Assembly: GCA_045597945.1 (NCBI GenBank)
Contig: JAZLLD010000035.1
Coordinates: 1-64,000 of the forward strand
Origin: Colimorpha sp045597945
GTDB taxonomy: Bacteria > Bacteroidota > Bacteroidia > Bacteroidales > P3
DNA length: 64,000 bases
Direction: 5' to 3'
The translations under genes were made by a program, and so were the position numbers. How positions within the stretch are numbered: the stretch's first letter is position 1; each line of letters starts with the position of its first letter. Shown here one piece after another: positions 35,296 to 44,418 of this stretch. The notes under the pieces were generated by a model. That model did not search any database. It was given only the letters and a program-made list of their open reading frames with translations, and had not been told where the DNA came from.

Positions 35296-35382
35296 GATAG
35301 CCGAATAATTGTCGTTTAAAGCAGTAACGGAAAGTGTTGGCAAATATTGTCAGTCACAGAAACTTTTGCGCTGCGCAATGAA

Positions 35383-35410
35383 AAAAGGGCTTCCGTGCGG
35401 AAGCCCTTTT
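35383..35410 (-). terminator. Terminator of gdhA
   Basis: A perfect inverted repeat of 13 bases (AAAAGGGCTTCCG / CGGAAGCCCTTTT) with a two-base loop ends, on the minus strand, in a run of T. It lies 31 bases after the gdhA stop. Confidence 0.9.
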
Positions 35411-35440
35411 GTTAAGTATCTTGGATTGGATAATTCAAGA

Positions 35441-36784
35441 TTAGATGATGCCCTGAGCCATCATAGCGTCAGCAACGCGCATGAAACCAGCGACGTTAGC
35501 GCCCTTAACGTAGTTGATGTAGCCGTTCTCCTGCTTACCATACTTAACGCACATGTCATAGATGTTGTTCATGATGGTGTGGAGTTTCTCATCAACCTCT
35601 TCAGCGCTCCAGTTGCGGTGCTCAGCGTTCTGGCAGATCTCAAGACCGGAGGTAGCAACACCACCAGCGTTGACAGCCTTACCAGGACCGAAGGGCAGAC
35701 CTGCAGCCTGAACAGCAGCGATAGCTGCGGGCTGGCAACCCATGTTGGAAACCTCAGCAACGTACTTCACGCCGTTAGCGATGAGTTCCTTAGCGTCCTC
35801 TTCAGCGAGCTCGTTCTGGAAAGCGCAGGGGCAAGCGATGTCGCACTTAACGCTCCAAGCCTTCTTACCAGCGGTGAACTTAGCCTGGCCGGGGAATTTG
35901 TCAGCCATATCCTGAACCTTGTTACGGTTGGAAGCACGCATATCGAGCATGTAGTTAACCATCTCCATGGTGATACCGTCAGCGATTTCGCAAACGCCGT
36001 CAGGACCGGAGATAGCAACAACCTTAGCACCCATTTCGATAGCCTTGGTAGCAGCACCCCAAGCAACGTTACCGAAGCCGGAGAGAGCAATGCGCTTGCC
36101 CTGCATGGTGTCGCCCTGCTCCTTAACCATACGCTCAACATAGTACATAGCACCAAAACCGGTAGCCTCGGGACGGATCAAGGAACCACCCCAACCGTAG
36201 CTCTTACCAGTGAGAGCGCCAGTGCTGTGCTCGCGAGCGAGTTTCTTGTACATACCGTACATGTAGCCGATCTCACGACCGCCAACGCCTACGTCACCAG
36301 CGGGGCTGTCCTGATCGGGACCGATGTTGCGCCAGAGTTCATAAACGAAAGCCTGGCAGAAGCGCATGATTTCAGCGTCGCTCTTTCCGACGGGGTCGAA
36401 ATCAGCACCACCCTTACCGCCACCGAGAGGAAGCATGGTAAGGCTGTTCTTGAAGATCTGCTCGAAACCGAGGAACTTCAGCATGGATTCGTTCACCTTG
36501 GGGTGGAAACGGAGACCGCCCTTGTATGCACCGAGAGCAGCATTGTACTGCACGCGATAACCGAGGTTAACCTGGGTGTTACCCTGATCGTCAACCCAAA
36601 CAACGCGGAATTTGAAGATACGGTCGGGCTCAACAAGGCGCTCAACGATCTTAGCCTTTTCGTACTCGGGGTGTTTGTTATATTCCTCTTCGATGGTCTC
36701 GAGAACCTCACGAACGGCCTGCAAGTACTCATTTTCACCAGGATGTTTGGCTTCCAGGTTAGCCATAATTTCGTTTACTTTCAT
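35441..36784 (-). CDS. gdhA: Glutamate dehydrogenase (NADP-type)
   Basis: This 447-residue hexameric enzyme interconverts 2-oxoglutarate plus ammonia with glutamate. The catalytic lysine loop is in PLGGGKGGADFDP, the second conserved region in SPAGDVGVGGREIGYM, and the Rossmann fingerprint in ALSGFGNVAWGA. Length and start (MKVNEIMANLEAKHPG) match the bacterial NADP-dependent group. Codon use is strongly biased to a few codons, as in highly expressed genes. It has its own promoter and terminator. Confidence 0.97.
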   Translation of the reverse strand: MKVNEIMANLEAKHPGENEYLQAVREVLETIEEEYNKHPEYEKAKIVERLVEPDRIFKFRVVWVDDQGNTQVNLGYRVQYNAALGAYKGGLRFHPKVNESMLKFLGFEQIFKNSLTMLPLGGGKGGADFDPVGKSDAEIMRFCQAFVYELWRNIGPDQDSPAGDVGVGGREIGYMYGMYKKLAREHSTGALTGKSYGWGGSLIRPEATGFGAMYYVERMVKEQGDTMQGKRIALSGFGNVAWGAATKAIEMGAKVVAISGPDGVCEIADGITMEMVNYMLDMRASNRNKVQDMADKFPGQAKFTAGKKAWSVKCDIACPCAFQNELAEEDAKELIANGVKYVAEVSNMGCQPAAIAAVQAAGLPFGPGKAVNAGGVATSGLEICQNAEHRNWSAEEVDEKLHTIMNNIYDMCVKYGKQENGYINYVKGANVAGFMRVADAMMAQGII

Positions 36785-37130
36785 GATATTTAATGTTTTG
36801 TATTAAACGATTTGTTTTTTGTTAGTTCAGCAAATGTACAACCTTTTTTTGATATAAAGAAAAAAAAGTTTAGTTTTTTTTATTTTTTTGTCCGACGGCC
36901 TGCAAAATCCGCCCAAGAATCCTCATTTTGAGGGGCGGAGGAAGGCTGCGAAGAATTCATAATTTTACTAATTCTTGCCGTTACGAAACCGCCTTCCTGA
37001 AGCAAACTGCACGTCTGATTTTCGGCGTGGCCTTATACATTATTATAAATGTGTGGAAACAATTTCTCTCCCCAGTTGCCCTGCCCGGGGAGCGGGCCTA
37101 CAGCGGAGGTACAGCGGACCTACAGCGGAC
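36785..37130. other. Intergenic region with nested inverted repeats and tandem words
   Basis: No gene is seen. Next to gdhA is its promoter (36831-36861). Bases 36940-37000 contain AGGAAGGC pairing with GCCTTCCT around a smaller GAATT / AATTC stem. Bases 37098-37135 hold three to four tandem copies of a unit close to ACCTACAGCGG that run up to the stop codon of the hydrolase gene. Confidence 0.5.
36831..36861 (-). promoter_or_regulatory. Promoter of gdhA
   Basis: On the minus strand TACATTTG (36838-36831) matches the Bacteroidota -7 box exactly. The -33 element is poorly conserved. It is placed 47 bases before the gdhA ATG. Confidence 0.6.
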
Positions 37131-37940
37131 CTACATATAGCAGGTGCGGACAAAATTCAGGATGCGGGGACGGACATAGTCGCGGTCTTCTAGATGCGAC
37201 ATGTGAGCAACATTGTCAAGAATCATTATCTCGGCATGGCGTGCCTCCATGGCCTGAGCAAGACCCAGTTCGACAGGAATGCGGTTGTCGTTCTTGCCAT
37301 AGATGAAAAGGATGGGCACCTCGAGGTCGCGAAGCACGTCGATGCGCTCTTCGCGCTCGCACATGCCTCTTTGTGCGGCCACGATACTCTCAATCTTCGT
37401 TTCCAAACACTGATCCTGCAAATCCTTGATTTCCTGGTTCATTGGTTCAAGTTTCGACTTATCGAACAGCGAGGGGACGAAATTGACGATATAGCTGGCT
37501 CTGTTCTGAGCCACCATGTCGCAGGTGATGATACGGCGCTCCTTAATCTCGTTGCTATCGGCCAAAGCATGGGAATGCAGCAGGCACAAGCCTCGCAGGA
37601 GATGAGGATAGCGATGAGCAAACTCCAATGCCACATAGCCGCCCATCGAATGGCCCAAGAGCACACATTGGTCGACTCCGGCATCGTCCAGCACAGCTTT
37701 CACGGCCCGAGCCATCAGCCCCATCGTGTGCACCTCGCCAAAGCACTCGCTGTAGCCGTGGCCGGGGAGGTCGATGGTGATCACACGCATAGTGCGCATA
37801 TAGGAAAGCACATAGGAACTCCAAATATCAAGATTCTGAAGATAGCCATGAAGGAGAACCAAGGTCTGTTGATTGCCTCGGCCTTCATCGCGATAATGCA
37901 GTGTATGTTCCTCAAAAACAATTGTTCTATGCTGTTCCAT
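37131..37940 (-). CDS. Alpha/beta-fold hydrolase
   Basis: This 269-residue protein has the nucleophile elbow GHSMGG, the oxyanion region LLHGYLQN, a catalytic acid in IYGKNDNRIP and a likely histidine in DNVAHMSHLE. It has no signal peptide, so it is cytoplasmic. The family covers esterases, lipases and thioesterases, and the substrate cannot be predicted. It has a perfect promoter of its own and its neighbours are unrelated. Confidence 0.85.
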   Translation of the reverse strand: MEQHRTIVFEEHTLHYRDEGRGNQQTLVLLHGYLQNLDIWSSYVLSYMRTMRVITIDLPGHGYSECFGEVHTMGLMARAVKAVLDDAGVDQCVLLGHSMGGYVALEFAHRYPHLLRGLCLLHSHALADSNEIKERRIITCDMVAQNRASYIVNFVPSLFDKSKLEPMNQEIKDLQDQCLETKIESIVAAQRGMCEREERIDVLRDLEVPILFIYGKNDNRIPVELGLAQAMEARHAEIMILDNVAHMSHLEDRDYVRPRILNFVRTCYM

Positions 37941-37970
37941 AGGGTGTATTATAGTGGAGTTTACGACCTA

Positions 37971-38001
37971 CAAAGTTACACATTTTTTTTTGTTTGACAA
38001 A
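37971..38001 (-). promoter_or_regulatory. Perfect Bacteroidota promoter of the hydrolase gene
   Basis: On the minus strand TTTG (38001-37998), 19 bases and TAACTTTG (37978-37971) match the TTTG-N19-TAnnTTTG consensus without error. It starts a transcript about 35 bases ahead of the ATG at 37940. Confidence 0.85.
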
Positions 38002-38066
38002 AAAATATCGTCATCTTTTTTGCAAAAACAATGCAACTCCATATTTGTCAACCAATTATATTTTCA

Positions 38067-40823
38067 TTAAAAGAATTTTATTCCAACCTCTTCCGGCTTG
38101 TCGCCTTTTTTGTACATCACATTGCCATATCCCGCAATTCTGATACGCGTGGGCGCAACACCATAGTCGGCCAGAAATGCTCGGATGGCCTTGGCGCGTT
38201 CCAGCGACAGTTCATAGCATTTCTTGTCGTCGGCGCCATTCACGTGCACGGTTATCTCTGCCTTGGTGACAGTTCTCTGCTGCATGAATCGGCCCAAATG
38301 GCGAAGTTCGGCCTCGGCCAGGGGAAGGAGTTTGGTTGCTCCGTCGTGGAACTTCACCAGCCGCAAGGGCATGGGGTCTTTCATCGACCGCAATTCATCC
38401 ACACCATATTTGCGCACTTCCAACCGGCCGTAATCGCCTCCATTTATATATATTGTAGGCACATAGAACCAGTCGGTCTCGGCAATGATGGCATAATCTT
38501 TATCCTTATAAAGGTTGTAGCTCAACACAGAGTCCACCTCTCTGTCGGTCAGATGCTCGGTCACCTGCTGCCGCCAAACCGGAGCGACATCGATGCTACG
38601 CAACACATCCAGCACCTGAGTCAGGTCCACCTCGACATTGCGATAAGCGCTCGTTGTATCGTGCTGTGTGGCAAAACTATAGGAAGCATACTTACCGCCT
38701 TTGGGAGAATTAGTAGTCAGCATAATATGGCGTTCGCTAGGCGTAAAGGCCACCGAACTTTCGTTGAAGGCACCATTCACACCTCGCCCCATGTTTTTAG
38801 GTTTGGACCAATGCGTCCAATCGTCGATGTCGGTTCGGGTGGCGCGGTAGACATCGCCATAGCCCATTCCCCGGGCATCGGTGACGAAATAGAGTGTACG
38901 CATATTCTTGCTCAGGATAGGGCTCAGCTCGCAATAAGCGCTATTGATGTCAACGCCCAAGTTCACAGCATCGCCCCAGCGGCCTTTCTGATAGGGTATA
39001 AAGTAGATATCGGTGGCCGGTTTGTGGTCGCCATGATAATAGCTATAGGATTTCTGCACATTCTGGCCACCCGGGCGGTCGGAAGCCAGCAGCATTCCAG
39101 TGCCGTCGGCCAGCATAAATGCGTCGCGTTCAACGTAGGGCGTATTCACCGGATTTGGCAGATGGTGTTCCAAAGTCCAGACGCTGTCGCCTTGGACTTC
39201 GGCAGTCCAGATGTCGCCGCCCATGCCCAACAGCACGCGCTTGCCTTCGTCAAAAAAGTTGTATGCCACTACATCGACATTGGCACCATCGATGTTCACC
39301 TTGCCCGCCAGTTTCCAAGAAGCAGTTTTCCCGGCGGTCTTCTTGGCGAAGAACACCGAGTTGTGGCCTTGGTGGCGGCGAGTGAAATAGAGCAGGCCGG
39401 AAGGATGAGGGATTACATGGGCAATGCTGTCGGCCGACAATTGGTAGCTCAACTTGGCAGGTGTATTTTCCGACAAGACTGCGGCAAGTTCTTGATATTC
39501 TTCATTGCAGACGTCCTCAAAGCAGAGCTCGAATTTCTGCAACCTTGCTTTGGCCGCATTCCAATCCTGGCGAGCAATCTGTTGCTGCAAGATGCGCTGC
39601 AATGCCACGAACGACACTTTTCTACCGGTCAGAAGTTTGATGATAGTGGACATCGTATCGACCTCCGACTCTGAGAAAGTCTTGGTCAAGTCGAAAGCGT
39701 CAATTTTGGAACCCAATGCCAAATCAGATTCCACAGAAAGCTGGTAAGGGTATTCCGGATTGGCTGCAGCAAACGCCTCTATCGGTTGGCGATTGCCTTC
39801 GGCTGAGAACCATGTATAATATTCCTTATATATATTAGAATAATTTTCATCCAAGGGGAACCGGCTCAAGTACAGTTGCACAGCGGTTTGGTCGTGGTGA
39901 CAGAATATCAGGCCGCGCAACTTGGCCAGCGCACTGTCAGCCAAAGGGTCGGCGGCATGGTTCTCGGCGAAATCGGCCAGTTCCTCGGCCTTGGTAAGGG
40001 TGTTGAAATCCACATCGCGCAAACGCTGCAGCTTCGACAGTGCCTCCACATAGTCAACTCCTCGCGGATATCTCTCCAAATACGAAGAATAAGACTCTAT
40101 AGTGTTCACTCGGCAGGCATCGGCAAAAGCCATGCGGCTTTTTTGTTTCATAGCAGCCTGCTGCAGGGCATTGCTCACCGGATAGAGGGCGGCCACGCTG
40201 TCAATAGCCTCCTCGGTAGTAAAAGCAGAAAAGAACCTCGGTGCCAATTGCGACAACGCATTCTCGGCAGAATCAATATGATGCGAGGACGGATACGACT
40301 TGATAAAGGCATAATAGCCGTCGATGGTATTCTCTGCGCAAGCCTGTTTGTATCGGTCGGTAAGGGTTTTGTTATGAAGCAGTTTCACAATCTCGGCATT
40401 CTTGCTGAAAGCCTCTTCAAGATGCTGAGCCTCAATGACCCTGATTTCGTTCAAGTGCGACTTTACATAGGTCACCGCCTTGGCCTCAACATCTTTCCTA
40501 TGCTGCCTTATCACGTTGATGGACACGCCCTTGCGAATCAGTTTGCGCATATCCTTGCTATGGGCAGGGTCTTTCACCCATGCGGTGAAAAGGGTTTCGG
40601 CATCCTTAATATATCCAGCCGCCAAAGCCAGATTGCACTGCGGATTTTCGGCATCGGAAAAGAATACTGCCATATCTATCAGATTGACAATATTTTGCGG
40701 GTCTTTCATAAACTCTTTGTACAGCTGCACATACTGGTCCTGATACGAAGGGCCGGTCGGTTGTTGTCCCAGGGTTGTTCCCGCAACGATAATCATCAGC
40801 AGTAATGACAGCAATTTCTTCAT
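38067..40823 (-). CDS. OmpA-family protein with TPR-like and PD40 repeats
   Basis: This 918-residue protein has a signal peptide (1-19, cut near LGQ). Residues 20-450 are helical with TPR-like periodicity. Residues about 480-750 form PD40/WD40-like beta-propeller blades (LYFVTDARGMGYGDVYRA, SSVAFTPSERHIMLTTNS). The C-terminus from about 820 is an OmpA peptidoglycan-binding domain (ELSLERAKAIRAFLADYGV, IRIAGYGN). A PD40 plus OmpA layout is known from PorE-type proteins of the T9SS, but PorE is a lipoprotein and this protein is not, so a structural envelope role is safer. It is 45 bases after the upstream secreted protein gene. Confidence 0.82.
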   Translation of the reverse strand: MKKLLSLLLMIIVAGTTLGQQPTGPSYQDQYVQLYKEFMKDPQNIVNLIDMAVFFSDAENPQCNLALAAGYIKDAETLFTAWVKDPAHSKDMRKLIRKGVSINVIRQHRKDVEAKAVTYVKSHLNEIRVIEAQHLEEAFSKNAEIVKLLHNKTLTDRYKQACAENTIDGYYAFIKSYPSSHHIDSAENALSQLAPRFFSAFTTEEAIDSVAALYPVSNALQQAAMKQKSRMAFADACRVNTIESYSSYLERYPRGVDYVEALSKLQRLRDVDFNTLTKAEELADFAENHAADPLADSALAKLRGLIFCHHDQTAVQLYLSRFPLDENYSNIYKEYYTWFSAEGNRQPIEAFAAANPEYPYQLSVESDLALGSKIDAFDLTKTFSESEVDTMSTIIKLLTGRKVSFVALQRILQQQIARQDWNAAKARLQKFELCFEDVCNEEYQELAAVLSENTPAKLSYQLSADSIAHVIPHPSGLLYFTRRHQGHNSVFFAKKTAGKTASWKLAGKVNIDGANVDVVAYNFFDEGKRVLLGMGGDIWTAEVQGDSVWTLEHHLPNPVNTPYVERDAFMLADGTGMLLASDRPGGQNVQKSYSYYHGDHKPATDIYFIPYQKGRWGDAVNLGVDINSAYCELSPILSKNMRTLYFVTDARGMGYGDVYRATRTDIDDWTHWSKPKNMGRGVNGAFNESSVAFTPSERHIMLTTNSPKGGKYASYSFATQHDTTSAYRNVEVDLTQVLDVLRSIDVAPVWRQQVTEHLTDREVDSVLSYNLYKDKDYAIIAETDWFYVPTIYINGGDYGRLEVRKYGVDELRSMKDPMPLRLVKFHDGATKLLPLAEAELRHLGRFMQQRTVTKAEITVHVNGADDKKCYELSLERAKAIRAFLADYGVAPTRIRIAGYGNVMYKKGDKPEEVGIKFF

Positions 40824-40868
40824 AACAAAAAGATTGGTTGGGTATTATATATTGTTTACAAAAGTCGG

Positions 40869-41411
40869 CTAAAATTTGAGGCTGCGCAAGATGGCCTCAA
40901 ACTCTTTCTCCATTTGTGCGTATGTGGCACGGGTGGTTTCCAGGCGGAATTCCACAATAGTAGTGCCCACCACGAAATAGACCATACGGAACTGATAGTC
41001 TTTCTTGTCTTTCACATTGGTATAGGCACCCACATAGCCCATGCCGCCGGTCTTGGGCAGGCCCAGACCCTCGGTATAATCATTCAACGACTGATACGGT
41101 TCTCTCGAATAGCGCTCAAATACAAAGTCGTAGATTGATTTGGTGTAGTTCTTTCGAACAAAGATGCGCAAGAAGGGAAGCGCGGTATCGCCTTTGGAAA
41201 CCACACTCTTAGCATTATAGCAATAGAGATACTGCATGGTGTTGGCGTCAACCTTTTGCGAACTCAAATATTTCCACTTACTGGGGAATGTGTATTTCAC
41301 TTTGGTGCCAGGAATGGCCACCTGAGCCTGCACAAATCCACCAATCATCAAGCATGCAAAAAAGGCAAAAGCCATGCGTGCAATACGGAATGTTCTTCTA
41401 TTTTTCATCAT
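40869..41411 (-). CDS. Secreted protein of unknown function
   Basis: This 180-residue protein has a signal peptide (hydrophobic about 10-28, cut near FVQA) and a mature domain rich in aromatic beta strands (YTFPSKWKYLSS, FRMVYFVVGTTIVEFRLE). I do not recognise a family. The start overlaps the stop of the glycosyltransferase gene by four bases (41408-41411), so it is translated with it, and the OmpA-family gene follows. It may be a periplasmic or surface component of the same envelope module. Confidence 0.7.
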   Translation of the reverse strand: MMKNRRTFRIARMAFAFFACLMIGGFVQAQVAIPGTKVKYTFPSKWKYLSSQKVDANTMQYLYCYNAKSVVSKGDTALPFLRIFVRKNYTKSIYDFVFERYSREPYQSLNDYTEGLGLPKTGGMGYVGAYTNVKDKKDYQFRMVYFVVGTTIVEFRLETTRATYAQMEKEFEAILRSLKF

Positions 41412-42610
41412 TGATTACGATTAATTATTTTCTGATAAAAATCAATCACTTTGCCAGTAAGTCGCTCATTGCCATATTCTTCGGCAATGAGTGCATAGGC
41501 ATTTTGCCCCAGTTCCCGACAAAACTCAGGATCAGCTATGCAACGCTGTATCTGTTCCACAAACCGGTCTGGGGTGTCGGCAATCAACAAGTTGCGGCCA
41601 TCGGTATAGTTGATGCCTTCTGCGCCCACGGTGGTGGTAATCACAGCTTTACCTGCCGACATGGCCTCGATTATCTTCACCCTGATACCGCTGCCACTCA
41701 GCAATGGCACTACATTTATCTGTTTCGAAGCGATAAAATACATGGCATCAGGCACTTCGCCCACAACTCTCACGCCCGGCATATCCAACTTCATCATCCC
41801 TTCCGGCATCTTGCGTCCAGCAAGATAAAGGGTCAGCTGGGGCATGCTTTCGTGAACTTTAGGCCACACTTTCTCCAGAAACCAACCGACACCTTCTTGG
41901 TTGGGCATCCAGTCCATGGAACCTATGTGGAACAGCGAGTTAGGTTCTTCTTCCACCTGAGCCACACTCTCAGGCATAATTCCAAAAGGAATAGGCACGA
42001 TAGGCTTACGGCAACCCATCTCTTTCAGCATGGTGGCATCGTTGCTGGTGATGCTCATCACGCCATCGAAATCGTTCAGATGCTCGCACTCGTAAGCCCT
42101 CAGGGTCAGTGCCAAATGCTTGATATATTTGCGTTTGAACAAATTCCTCTCGCTCTTGGCAATGCGCTGCCATATCATGTGCTCCACATTGTGAGCCCTC
42201 AGGATGACGACAGCCTTGCTATGCTTGCGGATAACCGGCACGTATGGGGTGAGGAAGATGCTCTCCAGATGGACAACGTCGAATTCTTCCTCATCAAGAA
42301 TCTGCCGGAGTTTGGCAGCGAACTCATTGCTGACGAACCGTTTAACATGATAAGATTCGCCACAGAGCCACGACACGCCAGCATCAAGAACATGTATGCC
42401 AAGGTCCACATGCACAGCCTCAAAGCGGGTTGCCCGGATGTATTCCTCGGTCATGCGGTCCCTCAGCACAGGGTGCTTGTCGCTGCACATCGAAAGCACT
42501 CGCACCTCGCAGCCAGCGGCCAACAGCCCCTGAGTGATACTATTCATCGCCAAAGTGCCCCCGTCAACCGAGGGATATGGAGGCTTGTTACATAGTTGAA
42601 GAACCTTCAT
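41408..42610 (-). CDS. Family 4 glycosyltransferase
   Basis: This 400-residue GT-B enzyme should transfer a sugar from a nucleotide-sugar donor, probably to an exopolysaccharide, LPS or glycoprotein acceptor. The N-terminal half has LQLCNKPPYPSVDGGTL and the C-terminal half has the donor-binding EAMSAGKAVITTTVGAEGI, with the Glu-x7-Glu pattern of the family. It has no signal peptide or span, so it acts at the cytoplasmic face of the membrane. It begins 90 bases after the YitT stop and is coupled to the next gene. Confidence 0.88.
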   Translation of the reverse strand: MKVLQLCNKPPYPSVDGGTLAMNSITQGLLAAGCEVRVLSMCSDKHPVLRDRMTEEYIRATRFEAVHVDLGIHVLDAGVSWLCGESYHVKRFVSNEFAAKLRQILDEEEFDVVHLESIFLTPYVPVIRKHSKAVVILRAHNVEHMIWQRIAKSERNLFKRKYIKHLALTLRAYECEHLNDFDGVMSITSNDATMLKEMGCRKPIVPIPFGIMPESVAQVEEEPNSLFHIGSMDWMPNQEGVGWFLEKVWPKVHESMPQLTLYLAGRKMPEGMMKLDMPGVRVVGEVPDAMYFIASKQINVVPLLSGSGIRVKIIEAMSAGKAVITTTVGAEGINYTDGRNLLIADTPDRFVEQIQRCIADPEFCRELGQNAYALIAEEYGNERLTGKVIDFYQKIINRNQ

Positions 42611-42700
42611 TTGATTTCAGATTTTAGAATGCGGAATGCAGAGTTCCTGTTGCGAATAAAAGATGCCAGCCACTCTGCATTCCACAATCACATTCTAAAA

Positions 42701-43642
42701 TTATTCAGTAGGCAGAGCCTTGAAACCCTTGCCCATAATTTCGGAACTGTCAATAACATTCACGAAAGCTGCGGGGTCAAGCAGACGCAGGTTGGAGCGC
42801 AGTTTCACAAAATCGGCGCGCTCCATGGTGACATATATCATCTTGCGTTCCACACCGTTATACAGGCCTTCTACAGTGATGCAAGTACCACCGCGATGCA
42901 AGTCGTTCAGCACATAATTGCGCACCTCTTCCATGTGGTCGGTAACGATGAAGGCGGTCTTGTAGCTCTTCATACCGTCCACCACCAGGTCGATAACCTT
43001 ACCCTCGATGACAATAATAAGGATGGAGTAGATAGGCAGACGGATATCGCCGAAAGCAATCAGGGTGCTCAGGGTGATGCAGCCGTCAACGATGGTAACA
43101 AGGGTGCCAAGGGAAATCTTGGTGTACTTGTGCAGAATCATCGAAATGATATCGCTACCGCCAGAGGTGGCGCCGCTGCGGAAGATCATACCGATAGCCA
43201 CACCGTAGATAAGGCCGGCCACCATGGTGTTGAGGAAATAGTCGGGGGTGAAGAAACCGCCGCCATTCACAATCTCAAGCATGCTGTCAGTCAGCTTTGT
43301 AGACTCAATTGCACCATCATGAATCACGGGAGCATATCCCCAAGTGGCCTCCAGAATGAAGGTGAAACCGAAGATAAGGAGGGTGGAAATAATGGTCTTC
43401 ACACCAAATTTCGGCCCCAGAATCCATGTGCCAATAAGCAGCAGGGGAATGTCCATGCAGATAGCATAGAGCGAAATCTTCCATGGCCACAGAGTGTTAA
43501 ACACGTTCGACAGACCATAGGTGCCGCCGGGAGCCATCATATAAGGGTTGACAAACATCACGTCGCCAACAGCAAACAGTGCGCTGCCCACGATGAGCAG
43601 CAGATAGGCAATAATTTCTTGCTTTAATTTAGAATTGTTCAT
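42701..43642 (-). CDS. YitT family membrane protein
   Basis: This 313-residue protein has about five transmembrane helices in the first 200 residues (IIAYLLLIVGSALFAVGDVMF, ISLYAICMDIPLLLIGTWI and others), followed by a soluble DUF2179 domain at about 215-305 (TDHMEEVRNYVLNDLHRGGT). This is the standard two-part layout of YitT proteins, whose transport role is not settled. It has its own promoter and runs towards the glycosyltransferase gene. Confidence 0.88.
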   Translation of the reverse strand: MNNSKLKQEIIAYLLLIVGSALFAVGDVMFVNPYMMAPGGTYGLSNVFNTLWPWKISLYAICMDIPLLLIGTWILGPKFGVKTIISTLLIFGFTFILEATWGYAPVIHDGAIESTKLTDSMLEIVNGGGFFTPDYFLNTMVAGLIYGVAIGMIFRSGATSGGSDIISMILHKYTKISLGTLVTIVDGCITLSTLIAFGDIRLPIYSILIIVIEGKVIDLVVDGMKSYKTAFIVTDHMEEVRNYVLNDLHRGGTCITVEGLYNGVERKMIYVTMERADFVKLRSNLRLLDPAAFVNVIDSSEIMGKGFKALPTE

Positions 43643-43719
43643 ATTAGTTTATATTATTATTTTTATACTAAGTTGTCATTGTGCACATTGCGCAATTTGC
43701 CAATGTACAATTCAATTTG

Positions 43720-43750
43720 CAAAGGTACGAAATTATTTTGAAATACAACA
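43720..43750 (-). promoter_or_regulatory. Promoter of the YitT gene
   Basis: On the minus strand TACCTTTG (43727-43720) matches the -7 box. A GTTG-like -33 lies 19 bases away. It is about 78 bases before the ATG. Confidence 0.6.
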
Positions 43751-43854
43751 TCTGCTTCCTCAGATTAGACCATCCAAAACGCGTCAATATGTTAAATAAT
43801 CATAAAAATACAAACTTTTTGCAACAAAAATGCAAAAAATCAGTCTTTATATAC

Positions 43855-44388
43855 ATGAAGTTTGAACCAGAAAAAATACTCAGTGCCTGCCAGCGCAACG
43901 AAAGCGATGCCCAAAAGTGCTTATATGAGCACTTTGCGCCATCGCTCATGGGCATCTGCATGCGTTATATGAGCACTAAAGAGGAGGCCGAGGATATTTT
44001 TCAGGAAGGCTTCATTAAGATTTTCGAGAGCATCAACCAGCTGCAATCTGCCGACATGCTATGGCCTTGGATGAGCCGAATAATGGTCAACCATTCAATC
44101 GACTACCTCAGGGAAAAGAGCCGGCTCCAATTCGTTGATATCGAAAATGTTTCAGACACGTATATCACCGACAACAGCGCTTTCGATACCGACAACTACC
44201 AGCTTAACCGAGTGCTGGCCGTATTGCAAAAACTGCCCGACATCAACCGCCTCGTGTTCAATATGCGCGAAATCGAAGGAATTGATTTTGAGACAATAGC
44301 CCAGGATCTAAACATCACCGAACCATACGCACGATGCATCATCTCTAGAACCCGCAAAATATTGAGAGAGAAACTCTCTAAATCCTAA
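43855..44388 (+). CDS. ECF-type RNA polymerase sigma factor
   Basis: This 177-residue sigma factor starts at 43855 (MKFEPEKILSACQRN). The open frame further upstream has no conserved content. Region 2 is visible in YMSTKEEAEDIFQEGFIKIFE, and region 4 in LPDINRLVFNMREIEGIDFETIAQDL plus the helix ITEPYARCIISRTRK. It should direct RNA polymerase to a few stress- or envelope-related promoters. The next gene, 30 bases on, encodes a membrane protein and is the natural candidate regulator of this factor. Confidence 0.92.
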   Translation: MKFEPEKILSACQRNESDAQKCLYEHFAPSLMGICMRYMSTKEEAEDIFQEGFIKIFESINQLQSADMLWPWMSRIMVNHSIDYLREKSRLQFVDIENVSDTYITDNSAFDTDNYQLNRVLAVLQKLPDINRLVFNMREIEGIDFETIAQDLNITEPYARCIISRTRKILREKLSKS

Positions 44389-44418
44389 TAAAGAAACTGA
44401 AGTAAAAGATATATTGTC

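Noticed and set aside
35309..36793. A 494-residue open frame antisense to gdhA
   Set aside because: It is a codon-bias shadow of the highly expressed gdhA gene on the other strand. It has no start context, no family resemblance and spans a strong terminator.
38031..39674. A 547-residue open frame antisense to the OmpA-family gene
   Set aside because: The minus-strand gene has a signal peptide, repeats and an OmpA domain; this frame has none and is a shadow.
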